Shown piece by piece: positions 25,239-33,290 of a DNA stretch of 64,000 bases. Under the pieces are notes generated by a model. It was not told the DNA's origin. It saw nothing but the letters and a program-made list of their open reading frames with translations, and searched no databases. Both the position numbers and the translations under genes were made by a program. The DNA comes from Streptomyces sp. GS7 (GTDB lineage: Bacteria > Actinomycetota > Actinomycetes > Streptomycetales > Streptomycetaceae): assembly GCF_009834125.1 (NCBI RefSeq), contig NZ_CP047146.1, forward strand, positions 2,473,501 to 2,537,500, read 5' to 3'. Each line of letters begins with the position of its first letter. Position 1 is the stretch's first letter.

Positions 25239-26855
25239 ATGTACGAGGACGGCACCGGCCTGCTCTCCATCGGCGCGCTGTCGCGCCTGACCGGCGTCTC
25301 GGTCAAGACCATCCGGAACTGGTCGGACCAGGACCTGCTGCCGCCCGCCGCCCGCACCCCCGCGGGCTACCGGCTGTACGGACCGGACGCCCCGGCCCGC
25401 CTGGAGATCGTGCGCAGCCTGCGCGAACTGGGCATCGGCACGGCGGCGATCCGCGCCGTCCTGCACCGCGAGAGGTCGCTCGGCGACACGGCGGAGCGCT
25501 GGGCGGACGCACTGGACGCGCAGATCCGCACCCTGCGGCTGCAGCGCTCCGTCCTGCGCACGGTGGCCGCGCGGGGCACCGCAGCAGAGGAGCTGCCGCA
25601 GATGACCCGACTCGCCCGCCTGTCGGCCGAGGAGCGCCGCCGGATCGTCGCCGACGTCGTCGAGGACGCCCTGGACGGGGTGGCCGCCCCCGCCTACCGC
25701 AGCGGCCTGCTGGCCGCCACCCCCGACCCGCCCGAGGACCCCACGCCCGAACAGCTCGACGCCTGGGTGGAGTTGGCCGCCCTGGTCCGCGACCCGGAAC
25801 TGGGTGCCGCGCTGCGCCGGCTGGCCGAGTTCAGCGCTCGTACCGCCCCCGCGCAGCCGACCGGTGCGGCGGACGCGGGGGATCCCGACGCGGCGGATCC
25901 GGCCGCCGCGACCGAGGCCGCCGTCCGCGTCGCCGAGCTGATGCGCACCCGCGCCGATGCCGCCGTCGCCGCCGGCATCGCCCCGGACTCCCCGGTCGCC
26001 GAGCCCGTCCTCGCCGAGCTGATCGCCGCCTGGATCCCCACCCAGGCCACCACCCACGACCCGCCGGCCGAGGACGGCCCGGCCGCCCGCACCCGCCTGC
26101 TGGAGCAGCTGGAGACCGTCGCCGAACCCCTCGTCGAGCGCTACTGGCAGCTGCTCTGCACGGCCACCGGCCGCCCCGCACCGCCCCGTTGGGGGGCCGC
26201 CGGCACCTGGACCGCCGCCGCGCTGCGCGCCCACCGCACCCCGAGTGAGCCGGACCGCTCCGCGTTCGAGCGCCTCGCGGACACCGACCCGGAACGGGTG
26301 CTCGCCGGCTACGCGCAGGTGGCCCGCGACGTCGGTGCCCTGGTCGCCGCGGTCCGGCCGGACGACCTCCGGCTGTCGACCCCGTGCGCGGGCTGGACGG
26401 TACGCGAACTGCTGAACCACATGGTGTGGGAAAACCTGATGGCCACCTCGATCGCCGCCGGGGCGCCGCGCGGCGACCACACCGCCGACCATCTCGGCGA
26501 CGGCCCCGACGGTCACATCGTCGCCTTCGAGGAGTCCGCGCGCACCGCCCTCGCCGTCTTCACCGGCAGCGGGATGCTGCACCGCACCTTCGGCCCGTAC
26601 GAGGCGCCGGGCGGGCTGCTCGTGCAGCAGGTCACCGTCGAACTCCTCGCCCATGGCTGGGACTTGGCGCGGGCGGTCGGCGCCCCGACCGATCTGGCGC
26701 CGGAGGTCGCCGCCGAGGTCCTGGAGGCGGCCCGCCTGATCTACGGGGCGGCACCGCGCACCGAGGGCAGCTCGTTCGCCCCGGAGCGCCCCGCCCCGCC
26801 CGGCGCCACCGCCGCGGACCGCCTGGCCGCGTACCTGGGCCGGCTCCCGGACTGA
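25239..26855 (+). CDS. MerR family regulator fused to a DinB/MDMPI-type domain
   Basis: A 538-residue fusion. Residues 8-75 are the MerR winged HTH (SIGALSRLTGVSVKTIRNW ... YRLYGPDAPARLEIVRSLRELG). A helical stretch with a dimer coil (about 90-115) and a 200-residue Ala-rich middle follow. The C-terminal 170 residues are a TIGR03086-like maleylpyruvate isomerase/DinB domain: STPCAGWTVRELLNHMVW near 378 and VELLAHGWDLARAV near 472 hold the metal-binding His residues. It may sense a thiol-linked or electrophilic compound. GTG at 25230 is an alternative start. The target genes are unknown beyond itself. Confidence 0.83.
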   Translation: MYEDGTGLLSIGALSRLTGVSVKTIRNWSDQDLLPPAARTPAGYRLYGPDAPARLEIVRSLRELGIGTAAIRAVLHRERSLGDTAERWADALDAQIRTLRLQRSVLRTVAARGTAAEELPQMTRLARLSAEERRRIVADVVEDALDGVAAPAYRSGLLAATPDPPEDPTPEQLDAWVELAALVRDPELGAALRRLAEFSARTAPAQPTGAADAGDPDAADPAAATEAAVRVAELMRTRADAAVAAGIAPDSPVAEPVLAELIAAWIPTQATTHDPPAEDGPAARTRLLEQLETVAEPLVERYWQLLCTATGRPAPPRWGAAGTWTAAALRAHRTPSEPDRSAFERLADTDPERVLAGYAQVARDVGALVAAVRPDDLRLSTPCAGWTVRELLNHMVWENLMATSIAAGAPRGDHTADHLGDGPDGHIVAFEESARTALAVFTGSGMLHRTFGPYEAPGGLLVQQVTVELLAHGWDLARAVGAPTDLAPEVAAEVLEAARLIYGAAPRTEGSSFAPERPAPPGATAADRLAAYLGRLPD

Positions 26856-27186
26856 CCGCGCCGCCACGCGACGCGGGGTCGGCCCTCCTGGCACGCCACG
26901 CGGGCCGGGAGGCCGCCCCCCCACTTCCCGGCAGGTCCCCGGACCGATGGTGCGGCCGACCGCGTCAACGACGGCGACCTGACCGGCGTCGTCCTCGCAG
27001 TGGACATCGACCACGCCCTTGCCGGGTGCTCCACCCCTCCGCGAAACCGCCCGTACGCGGCGCCGCGCACCGGCGGAAGCGGGACGGGCGACGCCCTCGC
27101 CCCTCACCGGCCACCGGCAAGGGAACGCGGGGAAGCGCATCAGTCCAACAGAATTGACATACCGTCAGGCGTGCTGCCGGGGAAGG
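26856..27186. other. Intergenic stretch without convincing gene
   Basis: No gene is supported. A short in-frame piece near 26950-27060 translates to GAADRVNDGDLTGVVLAVDI, which looks protein-like but has no start or family match and may be a gene remnant. Confidence 0.5.
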
Positions 27187-27456
27187 TCATTCGGGGCGGC
27201 GCAGGGTGCTCAGGCTCAGCGGCGGCAGGGCGATCCGCCGGCCGTACCAGCGCCGGGCGTCCGCCACCGGACGCGGCAGCGACGGCGCGAGGGCGATCGG
27301 CCCAGGCAGCCGGACGCTGCCGTACGGGCGCCGACGGGGACCGGGTCGCGGCGGGTCCTGCGGAGGCGGCGGAGTCATGCCCGGCTCAACGAAGCGCCAC
27401 CCGTGCGGTGGCGGTCGGTGCGCCCATTCCCCCGATTTCTTCGGGAATTCAACCAT
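27187..27456 (-). CDS. Small Pro/Arg-rich hypothetical protein
   Basis: An 89-residue open frame whose second half has good third-position G+C. It is Pro/Arg-rich (GMTPPPPQDPPRPGPRRRPYG) with one Trp-Tyr pair near the C-terminal third. AGAGG lies 4 bases before ATG 27456. It is divergent from the acetate uptake unit. I recognise no family; it could be a chance frame. Confidence 0.42.
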   Translation of the reverse strand: MVEFPKKSGEWAHRPPPHGWRFVEPGMTPPPPQDPPRPGPRRRPYGSVRLPGPIALAPSLPRPVADARRWYGRRIALPPLSLSTLRRPE

Positions 27457-27495
27457 CCATCCTCTGTCGCTCCGTAGTCGCCACCTCTACGATGC

Positions 27496-27509
27496 GTGAT
27501 CTACGTCAC
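27496..27509. promoter_or_regulatory. Crp-type binding site upstream of the acetate uptake operon
   Basis: GTGATCTACGTCAC fits the Streptomyces Crp pattern GTG-N6-GNCAC exactly and also the half-sites of the E. coli consensus. It lies 57 bases before the DUF485 start, in line with cAMP-Crp control of acetate uptake in other bacteria. Confidence 0.65.
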
Positions 27510-27565
27510 TTATGCGGGCCTTATCGCTGCCCGTGGCACCAGCTCGCCGAGCGTCAGGAGACCGC

Positions 27566-27946
27566 GTGATCACCACCCCGTCCGCCGACCCCGGGCAGCA
27601 CGACCCGCCCGACTACCGCCAGGTGCAGTCGAGCCCCGAGTTCACCGAACTCCGGCGCGCGCACCGCTCGTTCGCCTTCCCGCTCACCCTCGCCTTCGTC
27701 CTCTGGTACCTGGCCTACGTGCTGCTGTCGAGCTACGCGGGCGGCCTCATGGCCACCAAGGTCCTGGGCCACCTCAACGTCGCCTTCGTCCTCGGCATCG
27801 CCCAGTTCGCCACCACCTTCCTGATCGCCTGGTGGTACTCCCGGCACGCCGCCGCCCACCTCGACCCCCGGGCCGAGGCCATCAGGTCCGGCCTGGAAGA
27901 CACCGCGCCCCACCGGGACGCCGAGGTGCAGGAGGCCGGCGCATGA
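27566..27946 (+). CDS. DUF485 family membrane protein
   Basis: A 126-residue protein with two membrane helices (about 35-60, FAFPLTLAFVLWYLAYVLLS, and 75-97, VAFVLGIAQFATTFLIAWWY), the DUF485 fold. It is almost always the upstream partner of ActP-type acetate symporters (YjcH in E. coli). The GTG at 27566 has AGGAG 6 bases before it. Its stop overlaps the actP start (ATGA). It probably aids assembly or function of the symporter. Confidence 0.9.
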   Translation: MITTPSADPGQHDPPDYRQVQSSPEFTELRRAHRSFAFPLTLAFVLWYLAYVLLSSYAGGLMATKVLGHLNVAFVLGIAQFATTFLIAWWYSRHAAAHLDPRAEAIRSGLEDTAPHRDAEVQEAGA

Positions 27947-29574
27947 TCCTCGCCCAGCAGCTCCCGCTCGCCGCCGGCGGCGGCGCCGGCGAGCACCGCA
28001 CCCTGATCGTCACCCTCTTCGCCGTCTTCGTCGCCGCGACCCTCGGCATCACCGTCTGGGCGGGCCGGCAGACCAAGGGGGCGGAGGACTTCTACGCCGG
28101 CGGGCGCCAGTTCAGCGGATTCCAGAACGGCCTGGCCATCTCCGGCGACTACATGTCCGCCGCGTCCTTCCTCGGCATCGCCGGCGCCATCGCCCTCTTC
28201 GGCTACGACGGCTTCCTCTACTCCATCGGCTTCCTCGTCGCCTGGCTCGTCGCGCTCCTCCTGGTCGCCGAACCGCTGCGCAACTCCGGCCGGTTCACCA
28301 TGGGCGACGTCCTCGCCTACCGGATGCGCCAACGCCCGGTCCGGACCGCCGCCGGCACCTCCACCATCGTCGTCTCGATCTTCTACCTGCTCGCCCAGAT
28401 GGCCGGCGCCGGCGCCCTGGTCACCCTGCTCCTGGGCATCACCAGCGAAGCCGGCAAGATCCTGGTCGTCGTCCTCGTCGGCATCGTGATGATCCTCTAC
28501 GTCGGCATCGGCGGCATGAAGGGCACCACCTGGGTCCAGATGGTCAAGGCCGTCCTGCTGATCGCCGGCACCCTGCTGATCACCTTCCTGGTGGCGCTGA
28601 AGTTCCACTTCAACCTCTCCGCCCTGCTCGGCGCCGCCGCCGAGAACAGCGGCAAGGGCTCCGCCTTCCTGGAGCCCGGCCTCAAGTACGGCGCCACCGC
28701 CACCTCCAAGATCGACTTCATCTCGCTCGGCCTCGCCCTCGTCCTGGGCACCGCCGGCCTGCCGCACATCCTCATCCGCTTCTACACGGTCCCCACCGCC
28801 AAGGCCGCCCGTACGTCGGTGAACTGGGCGATCGGCATCATCGGCGTCTTCTACCTGATGACCATCGCGCTCGGCTTCGGCGCCGCCGCCCTCATCAAGC
28901 CCGCCACCATCACCGCCTCCAACAAGGCGGGCAACACCGCGGCCCCGCTGCTCGCCCAGGAGATCGGCGGCGGCGCGGGCTCCACCGGCGGCGCGATCCT
29001 GCTCGCCGTCATCTCCGCCGTCGCCTTCGCCACCATCCTCGCGGTGGTCGCAGGCCTCACCCTCGCCTCGTCCTCCTCCTTCGCCCACGACCTCTACGCC
29101 AACGTCCTGCGCAAAGGGCAGGCCACCGAGAAGGAAGAGGTCGCCGCGGCCCGCTGGGCGACCGTCGGCATCGGCGCCGTCGCCATCGTCCTCGGCGTCT
29201 TCGCCCGCAGCCTGAACGTCGCCGGCCTGGTGGCGCTCGCCTTCGCGGTCGCCGCCTCCGCCAACCTCCCCACCCTCCTCTACAGCCTCTTCTGGAAGCG
29301 CTTCACCACCCAGGGCGCGCTCTGGTCCATCTACGGGGGGCTGCTCTCGTCCGTCCTCCTCGTCCTCTTCTCACCCGTCGTCTCCGGCAAGGAGGCGTCG
29401 ATGTTCCCCACCGCCCACTTCGCGTTCTTCCCCCTGGAGAACCCCGGCCTGATCTCCATCCCGCTGGGCTTCGCCCTCGGCTGGCTGGGCTCCCTCCTCT
29501 CCCGGGAGGAGCCGGATGCCGCCAAGTACGCCGAACTGGAGGTCCGCTCGCTGACCGGCACCGGAGCCCACTGA
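27943..29574 (+). CDS. actP: Cation/acetate symporter
   Basis: A 543-residue sodium:solute symporter with about 13 membrane segments. Family marks: GRQTKGAEDFYAGGRQFSGF near residue 44, ISGDYMSAASFLGIAG near 66 and GTAGLPHILIRFYTV near 269. It takes up acetate and related short acids. The C-terminal helix bundle is complete. It is coupled to DUF485, probably under Crp, and is followed by a long terminator hairpin at 29593-29634. Confidence 0.92.
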   Translation: MILAQQLPLAAGGGAGEHRTLIVTLFAVFVAATLGITVWAGRQTKGAEDFYAGGRQFSGFQNGLAISGDYMSAASFLGIAGAIALFGYDGFLYSIGFLVAWLVALLLVAEPLRNSGRFTMGDVLAYRMRQRPVRTAAGTSTIVVSIFYLLAQMAGAGALVTLLLGITSEAGKILVVVLVGIVMILYVGIGGMKGTTWVQMVKAVLLIAGTLLITFLVALKFHFNLSALLGAAAENSGKGSAFLEPGLKYGATATSKIDFISLGLALVLGTAGLPHILIRFYTVPTAKAARTSVNWAIGIIGVFYLMTIALGFGAAALIKPATITASNKAGNTAAPLLAQEIGGGAGSTGGAILLAVISAVAFATILAVVAGLTLASSSSFAHDLYANVLRKGQATEKEEVAAARWATVGIGAVAIVLGVFARSLNVAGLVALAFAVAASANLPTLLYSLFWKRFTTQGALWSIYGGLLSSVLLVLFSPVVSGKEASMFPTAHFAFFPLENPGLISIPLGFALGWLGSLLSREEPDAAKYAELEVRSLTGTGAH

Positions 29575-29592
29575 GCCGTCCCTACAGCACCC

Positions 29593-29634
29593 GGGCGGGG
29601 TGGCATCGTAGAGATCTACGACGCCACCCCGCCC
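29593..29634. terminator. Long hairpin terminator after actP
   Basis: Nineteen positions pair around the loop AGAT, with one A/C mismatch: GGGCGGGGTGGC and TCGTAG against CTACGA and GCCACCCCGCCC. No T-run follows, typical of this genus. Confidence 0.88.
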
Positions 29635-29733
29635 ACCTCGTGCTTCTCACGCCTCCTCAGTGTCGGACCCATCGCGTAGTCTCGAAGACGTTCTGATCCA
29701 CACACCGATCCACACTCTCGGGGAGGGGGCCCA

Positions 29734-30723
29734 GTGCTCATCGACACGTACGGCCGCGTGGCCACCGACCTGCGCGTCTCGCTCACCGACCGGTGCAATC
29801 TGCGGTGCACCTACTGCATGCCCGAAGAGGGCCTGCAGTGGCTCGCCAAGCCCGACCTGCTGACCGACGACGAGATCGTCCGCCTCATCGGCATCGCGGT
29901 GCGCGACCTCGGCGTCGAGGAGGTCCGCTTCACCGGCGGCGAGCCGCTGCTCCGCCCCGGCCTGGTCGGCATCGTCGAGCGGGTCGCCGCGCTCGCCCCC
30001 CGGCCCCGGATGTCGCTGACCACCAACGGCATAGGTCTCCAGCGCACCGCCACCGCCCTGCGCGACGCCGGCCTGGACCGCGTCAACGTCTCCCTGGACA
30101 CCCTCCGGCCCGACATCTTCCAGACCATGACCCGCCGCAAGCGCCACGCCGACGTGCTGGGCGGCCTGGAGGCGGCCCGCGCCGCCGGCCTCGCCCCGGT
30201 GAAGGTCAACACCGTCCTGATGCCCGGCCTCAACGACGACGAGGCCCCCGACCTCCTGGCCTGGGCCATCGCCCATGACTACGAGCTCCGCTTCATCGAG
30301 CAGATGCCGCTGGACGCCCAGCACGGCTGGAAGCGCGACGGCATGATCACCGCCGGTGACATCCTCGCCTCGCTGCGTACCCGCTTCACGCTCACCCCCG
30401 AGGAGCAGGACGCGCGCGGCTCCGCCCCCGCCGAGCGCTGGATCGTCGACGGCGGTGCGCACCGCGTCGGCGTCATCGCCTCGGTGACCCGCCCGTTCTG
30501 CCGCGCCTGTGACCGCACCCGGCTGACCGCCGACGGTCAGGTCCGCACCTGCCTCTTCGCCACCGAGGAGACGGACCTGCGCGCGGCCCTGCGCTCCGGC
30601 GCCCCCGACGCGGAGATCGCCCGCATCTGGAAGCTGGCGATGTGGGGGAAGAAGGCCGGCTCCGGCCTCGACGACCCCGCCTTCCTCCAGCCCGAACGCC
30701 CCATGTCAGCCATCGGCGGCTGA
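29734..30723 (+). CDS. moaA: GTP 3',8-cyclase, molybdenum cofactor biosynthesis
   Basis: A 329-residue radical SAM enzyme making 3',8-cyclo-GTP, the first step of molybdopterin. The N-terminal cluster motif is CNLRCTYC (residues 22-29) and the C-terminal one CRACDRTRLTADGQVRTC near 259-276. RFTGGEPLLRP near 70 contacts SAM, and the protein ends in GG, needed for catalysis. The GTG start has GGGGAGGGGG 4 bases before it. The 3' end overlaps a small minus-strand gene by 18 bases. Confidence 0.95.
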   Translation: MLIDTYGRVATDLRVSLTDRCNLRCTYCMPEEGLQWLAKPDLLTDDEIVRLIGIAVRDLGVEEVRFTGGEPLLRPGLVGIVERVAALAPRPRMSLTTNGIGLQRTATALRDAGLDRVNVSLDTLRPDIFQTMTRRKRHADVLGGLEAARAAGLAPVKVNTVLMPGLNDDEAPDLLAWAIAHDYELRFIEQMPLDAQHGWKRDGMITAGDILASLRTRFTLTPEEQDARGSAPAERWIVDGGAHRVGVIASVTRPFCRACDRTRLTADGQVRTCLFATEETDLRAALRSGAPDAEIARIWKLAMWGKKAGSGLDDPAFLQPERPMSAIGG

Positions 30724-30942
30724 CCGCTCCCACTCCTCCAGCGCCACCACGTCCTTCAAGAACCCGCGGACGGCCAGGAACTGCGACAGATGCTCCCGGT
30801 GCTCGTCACAGGCCAGCCAGGTCTTGCGCCGGTCCGGCGTGTGCAGCTTCGGGTTGTTCCACGCCAGCACCCACACCGCGTCCGCGCGGCAGCCCTTGGC
30901 GGAGCAGATGGTGACATTCTCGGAAACGTTCGGGGAGTTCAC
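30706..30942 (-). CDS. Small protein with Cys/His zinc-like motifs
   Basis: A 78-residue protein: CSAKGC near residue 13 and WLACDEHREHL near 42 could bind one zinc. Conserved aromatic and charged residues (AVWVLAWNNPKLH, ALEEWE) suggest a folded domain, not chance. GTG at 30942 has TAGGGT 7 bases upstream, a leaderless signature. Its last 18 bases overlap the moaA 3' end on the other strand. The function is unknown; it is probably an actinobacterial conserved protein. Confidence 0.8.
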   Translation of the reverse strand: MNSPNVSENVTICSAKGCRADAVWVLAWNNPKLHTPDRRKTWLACDEHREHLSQFLAVRGFLKDVVALEEWERSAADG

Positions 30943-31151
30943 GCCCTCAACCCTACGTCCCGCACCCGCGCTCATGATCCTTCGGACATGACGACGCCGG
31001 GCAGCCACGGGGGGAGCCGCCCGGCGTCGGTCCGTCGCTCCGACGGGGGATGCGGAGCGCGTACGCAGTATGTCACGGGGGATGGCATGCGGTGCACTGG
31101 AACCGCATGATTGATCTGAGCTTTTCTTGAGCTTTGCAGACGCGGGGGTTC

Positions 31152-31511
31152 TCAGCCGCGCTCCTCATCGGGCTCCGAGGGCTCGTGCGCCGGCCGTTCC
31201 GCAACCGGTTCCGCCGGCCCCGAGGTCAGCATCCGCCGGGCCGGCTTCACGAACGTCGACGGCAGCGAAGGGACGTTCTCCCGCCCGGCGTTGGCGATCA
31301 CGACCGCGATGTACGGAAGTCCTATGCCGAGCACGAGCGTCGCAATGGCAACGGGCCGCTCGACGTTCCACAGCACGGCGGTGAGCACGACGGCCACCGT
31401 CCGTACGGCCATCGAGATCACATACCGCCGCTGCCGTCCCCGCACGTCCTCGGACAGCCCCTGGCGAGCCCCCGTGATCCGGAAGGCTTCGACGTTGCTG
31501 TGCTTCCGCAT
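31152..31511 (-). CDS. DUF3099 family membrane protein
   Basis: A 119-residue protein. The DUF3099 core RITGARQGLSEDVRGRQRRY occupies residues 11-30, followed by two membrane helices (about 33-52 and 58-76) and an acidic tail. ATG at 31511 is preceded directly by an in-frame GTG (31514) that could equally be the start. It lies on the tyrS strand, 323 bases away. The function is unknown. Confidence 0.83.
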   Translation of the reverse strand: MRKHSNVEAFRITGARQGLSEDVRGRQRRYVISMAVRTVAVVLTAVLWNVERPVAIATLVLGIGLPYIAVVIANAGRENVPSLPSTFVKPARRMLTSGPAEPVAERPAHEPSEPDEERG

Positions 31512-31834
31512 CACGTTCCACCACCTGCTCGGTCGCGCCGGATTCTCCCCACTTTCCGGTCAGTTCCCACGGTACGCCGCCGCCTCCCGCGCTACGAGAC
31601 CGGGTCGCGTCGTTGGCGTACGGGGGTGTCCCGCGGATGCCGTAGCGCTCTCCGTCCCCCCTCCCGTGTCGCCGGCTTCCGAGCGGTGGGGGCTGGGGAG
31701 CATTCCGGTGCGGCCCCTCCGCCCCCCACCCACGGGCAGGCGGCGAAGTGGCGCTCCGCCCCCACCCGCGGAGAGAGGTGGAGCGTTGTCCCGGCCCGCA
31801 TGGCGGGAGAGCCGACGGCGTACCGCGCAGAGCC
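31512..31834. other. GC-rich gap between tyrS and DUF3099
   Basis: Open frames on both strands here are low-complexity Gly/Pro/Arg sequence typical of non-coding streptomycete DNA. No gene, and no clear hairpin beyond short G/C runs, is seen. Confidence 0.55.
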
Positions 31835-33238
31835 CTAGCGGCCGGCGATCTGGGCCAGCTTGCGGCCGGCCTTGAGGTACGCGGTGCCCTCCACGTCGGA
31901 CAGCTTCTCCGTCAGGACCTCGGACAGCGGGCGCACCGCGTCCGCCTCGGCGAGGACCACCGTCGACTGGCCGTCCGCGCCCTCGACCACCAGCCGCAGC
32001 GCGTTCTGCTTCGCCAGCCGGCGCGCCGCCGAGGCGCTGGCCGTGAACTCCAGGACGGTCGTCAGCACCGCGGCCACCGTCGACGCACCGTGCTCGGCGG
32101 CATCCACGACCGGCAGCGACTCCACATCCGCGAACGACTTCTTGGAGAACTGCGCCACGAACCCGGCCCGCGCCGCCATCGCCGCGTCCAGCCCGTACAG
32201 CGCCGTCACGACCTCGCCGGCGAGGATCTTCTTGAGGTCCATCGGGTGCAGCGACCGCTCCGAGACGCGGCCCAGGACGAGCGCGATCTCCGCGTCGGTC
32301 CACTCCGTCCACGCCTTGAGGTACGGCTCCATCAGCCGGTCCGGCACCGACATGATCTTGCCGAACACGTCGTCGGCCGGTGCGCTCAGACCGACGTAAT
32401 TCCCCTTGGACTTGGACATCTTGGCGCCGGTGCCGTCCGTGCCCTCGATCAGCGGCATGGTCACCACGAGCTGCGGTCGCTGCCCGCGCAGCTCCATCAG
32501 CTTGCGGCCCATCTGGAGGTTGAGCAGCTGGTCGGAGCCGCCCAGCTCCACGTCGCACTCCAGCGCCACCGAGTCCAGGCCCTGGGCGATGGGGTAGAGC
32601 AGCTCGGTCATGGTCAGTCCGGAGCCGGCCGCGAGGCGGTTGCGGAAGTCCTCGCGCTGCAGCAGCTGCGAGGCCGGCACCTGTGCGAGCAGCGCGAGCA
32701 GCTCCGGGAAGGTGTACGGCGCCAGCCACTCGCTGTTCTGCCGGAAGCTGACCTTCTCGAAGTCGAAGAAGGGGCGGACCTGTTCGCGGTACGTGGCGAG
32801 GTTGTGCGCGATGTCCGCGTCGGTCAGCGGCGGCCGTTCGGCCGTACGGCCCGACGGGTCGCCGATCTTCGCGGTGAAGTCGCCGATGATCAGCGTGACG
32901 TCGTGGCCGAGGCGCTGGAAGCGGCTCAGGATGATCAGCGGTACGGCGTGCCCCAGGTGCACATCGGTCGCCGTCGGGTCGATGCCCAGCTTGATGTGCA
33001 GGCCCTTGCCGGCCGCCCGGCGCTCCTCGATGCGCTCGGCCAGCCTCTCCACGCCCGGCAGCACCTCGACCGTACGGGCCGCGATCAGCTCGGCCTGCTC
33101 CTTGGCGGGCAGGTCCGTCAGGTCGAGATAGCGCCGCGCGCCGGTCTCCTTGAGCAGCTCCTTGACGGTGTCGTCGGAGGAGAGGTCGGTGGAGAGCAGT
33201 GTGCTGGCGCGGGCGACGGATTCGCCGAGGCGTGTCAT
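31835..33238 (-). CDS. tyrS: Tyrosyl-tRNA synthetase
   Basis: A 467-residue class I synthetase charging tRNA-Tyr. The nucleotide motif is HLGHAVPL near residue 92 and the second signature KMSKSKGNYVG near 278; the C-terminal S4-like domain includes RRLAKQNALRLVV near 395. The KMSKS form and length place it in the TyrZ-like group. The N-terminus is 30-40 residues longer than the shortest homologues. It follows the tldE gene by 52 bases on the same strand, so they may share a transcript. No T-box is visible. Confidence 0.93.
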   Translation of the reverse strand: MTRLGESVARASTLLSTDLSSDDTVKELLKETGARRYLDLTDLPAKEQAELIAARTVEVLPGVERLAERIEERRAAGKGLHIKLGIDPTATDVHLGHAVPLIILSRFQRLGHDVTLIIGDFTAKIGDPSGRTAERPPLTDADIAHNLATYREQVRPFFDFEKVSFRQNSEWLAPYTFPELLALLAQVPASQLLQREDFRNRLAAGSGLTMTELLYPIAQGLDSVALECDVELGGSDQLLNLQMGRKLMELRGQRPQLVVTMPLIEGTDGTGAKMSKSKGNYVGLSAPADDVFGKIMSVPDRLMEPYLKAWTEWTDAEIALVLGRVSERSLHPMDLKKILAGEVVTALYGLDAAMAARAGFVAQFSKKSFADVESLPVVDAAEHGASTVAAVLTTVLEFTASASAARRLAKQNALRLVVEGADGQSTVVLAEADAVRPLSEVLTEKLSDVEGTAYLKAGRKLAQIAGR

Positions 33239-33290
33239 GGCGTCCCTGATCGATCGTGGTTCCCCGAGGGGAGGACAGGCCGACAGTCTA

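Noticed and set aside
31592..31801. Small minus-strand frame between tyrS and DUF3099
   Set aside because: Low-complexity, no ribosome site, typical of GC-rich non-coding DNA.
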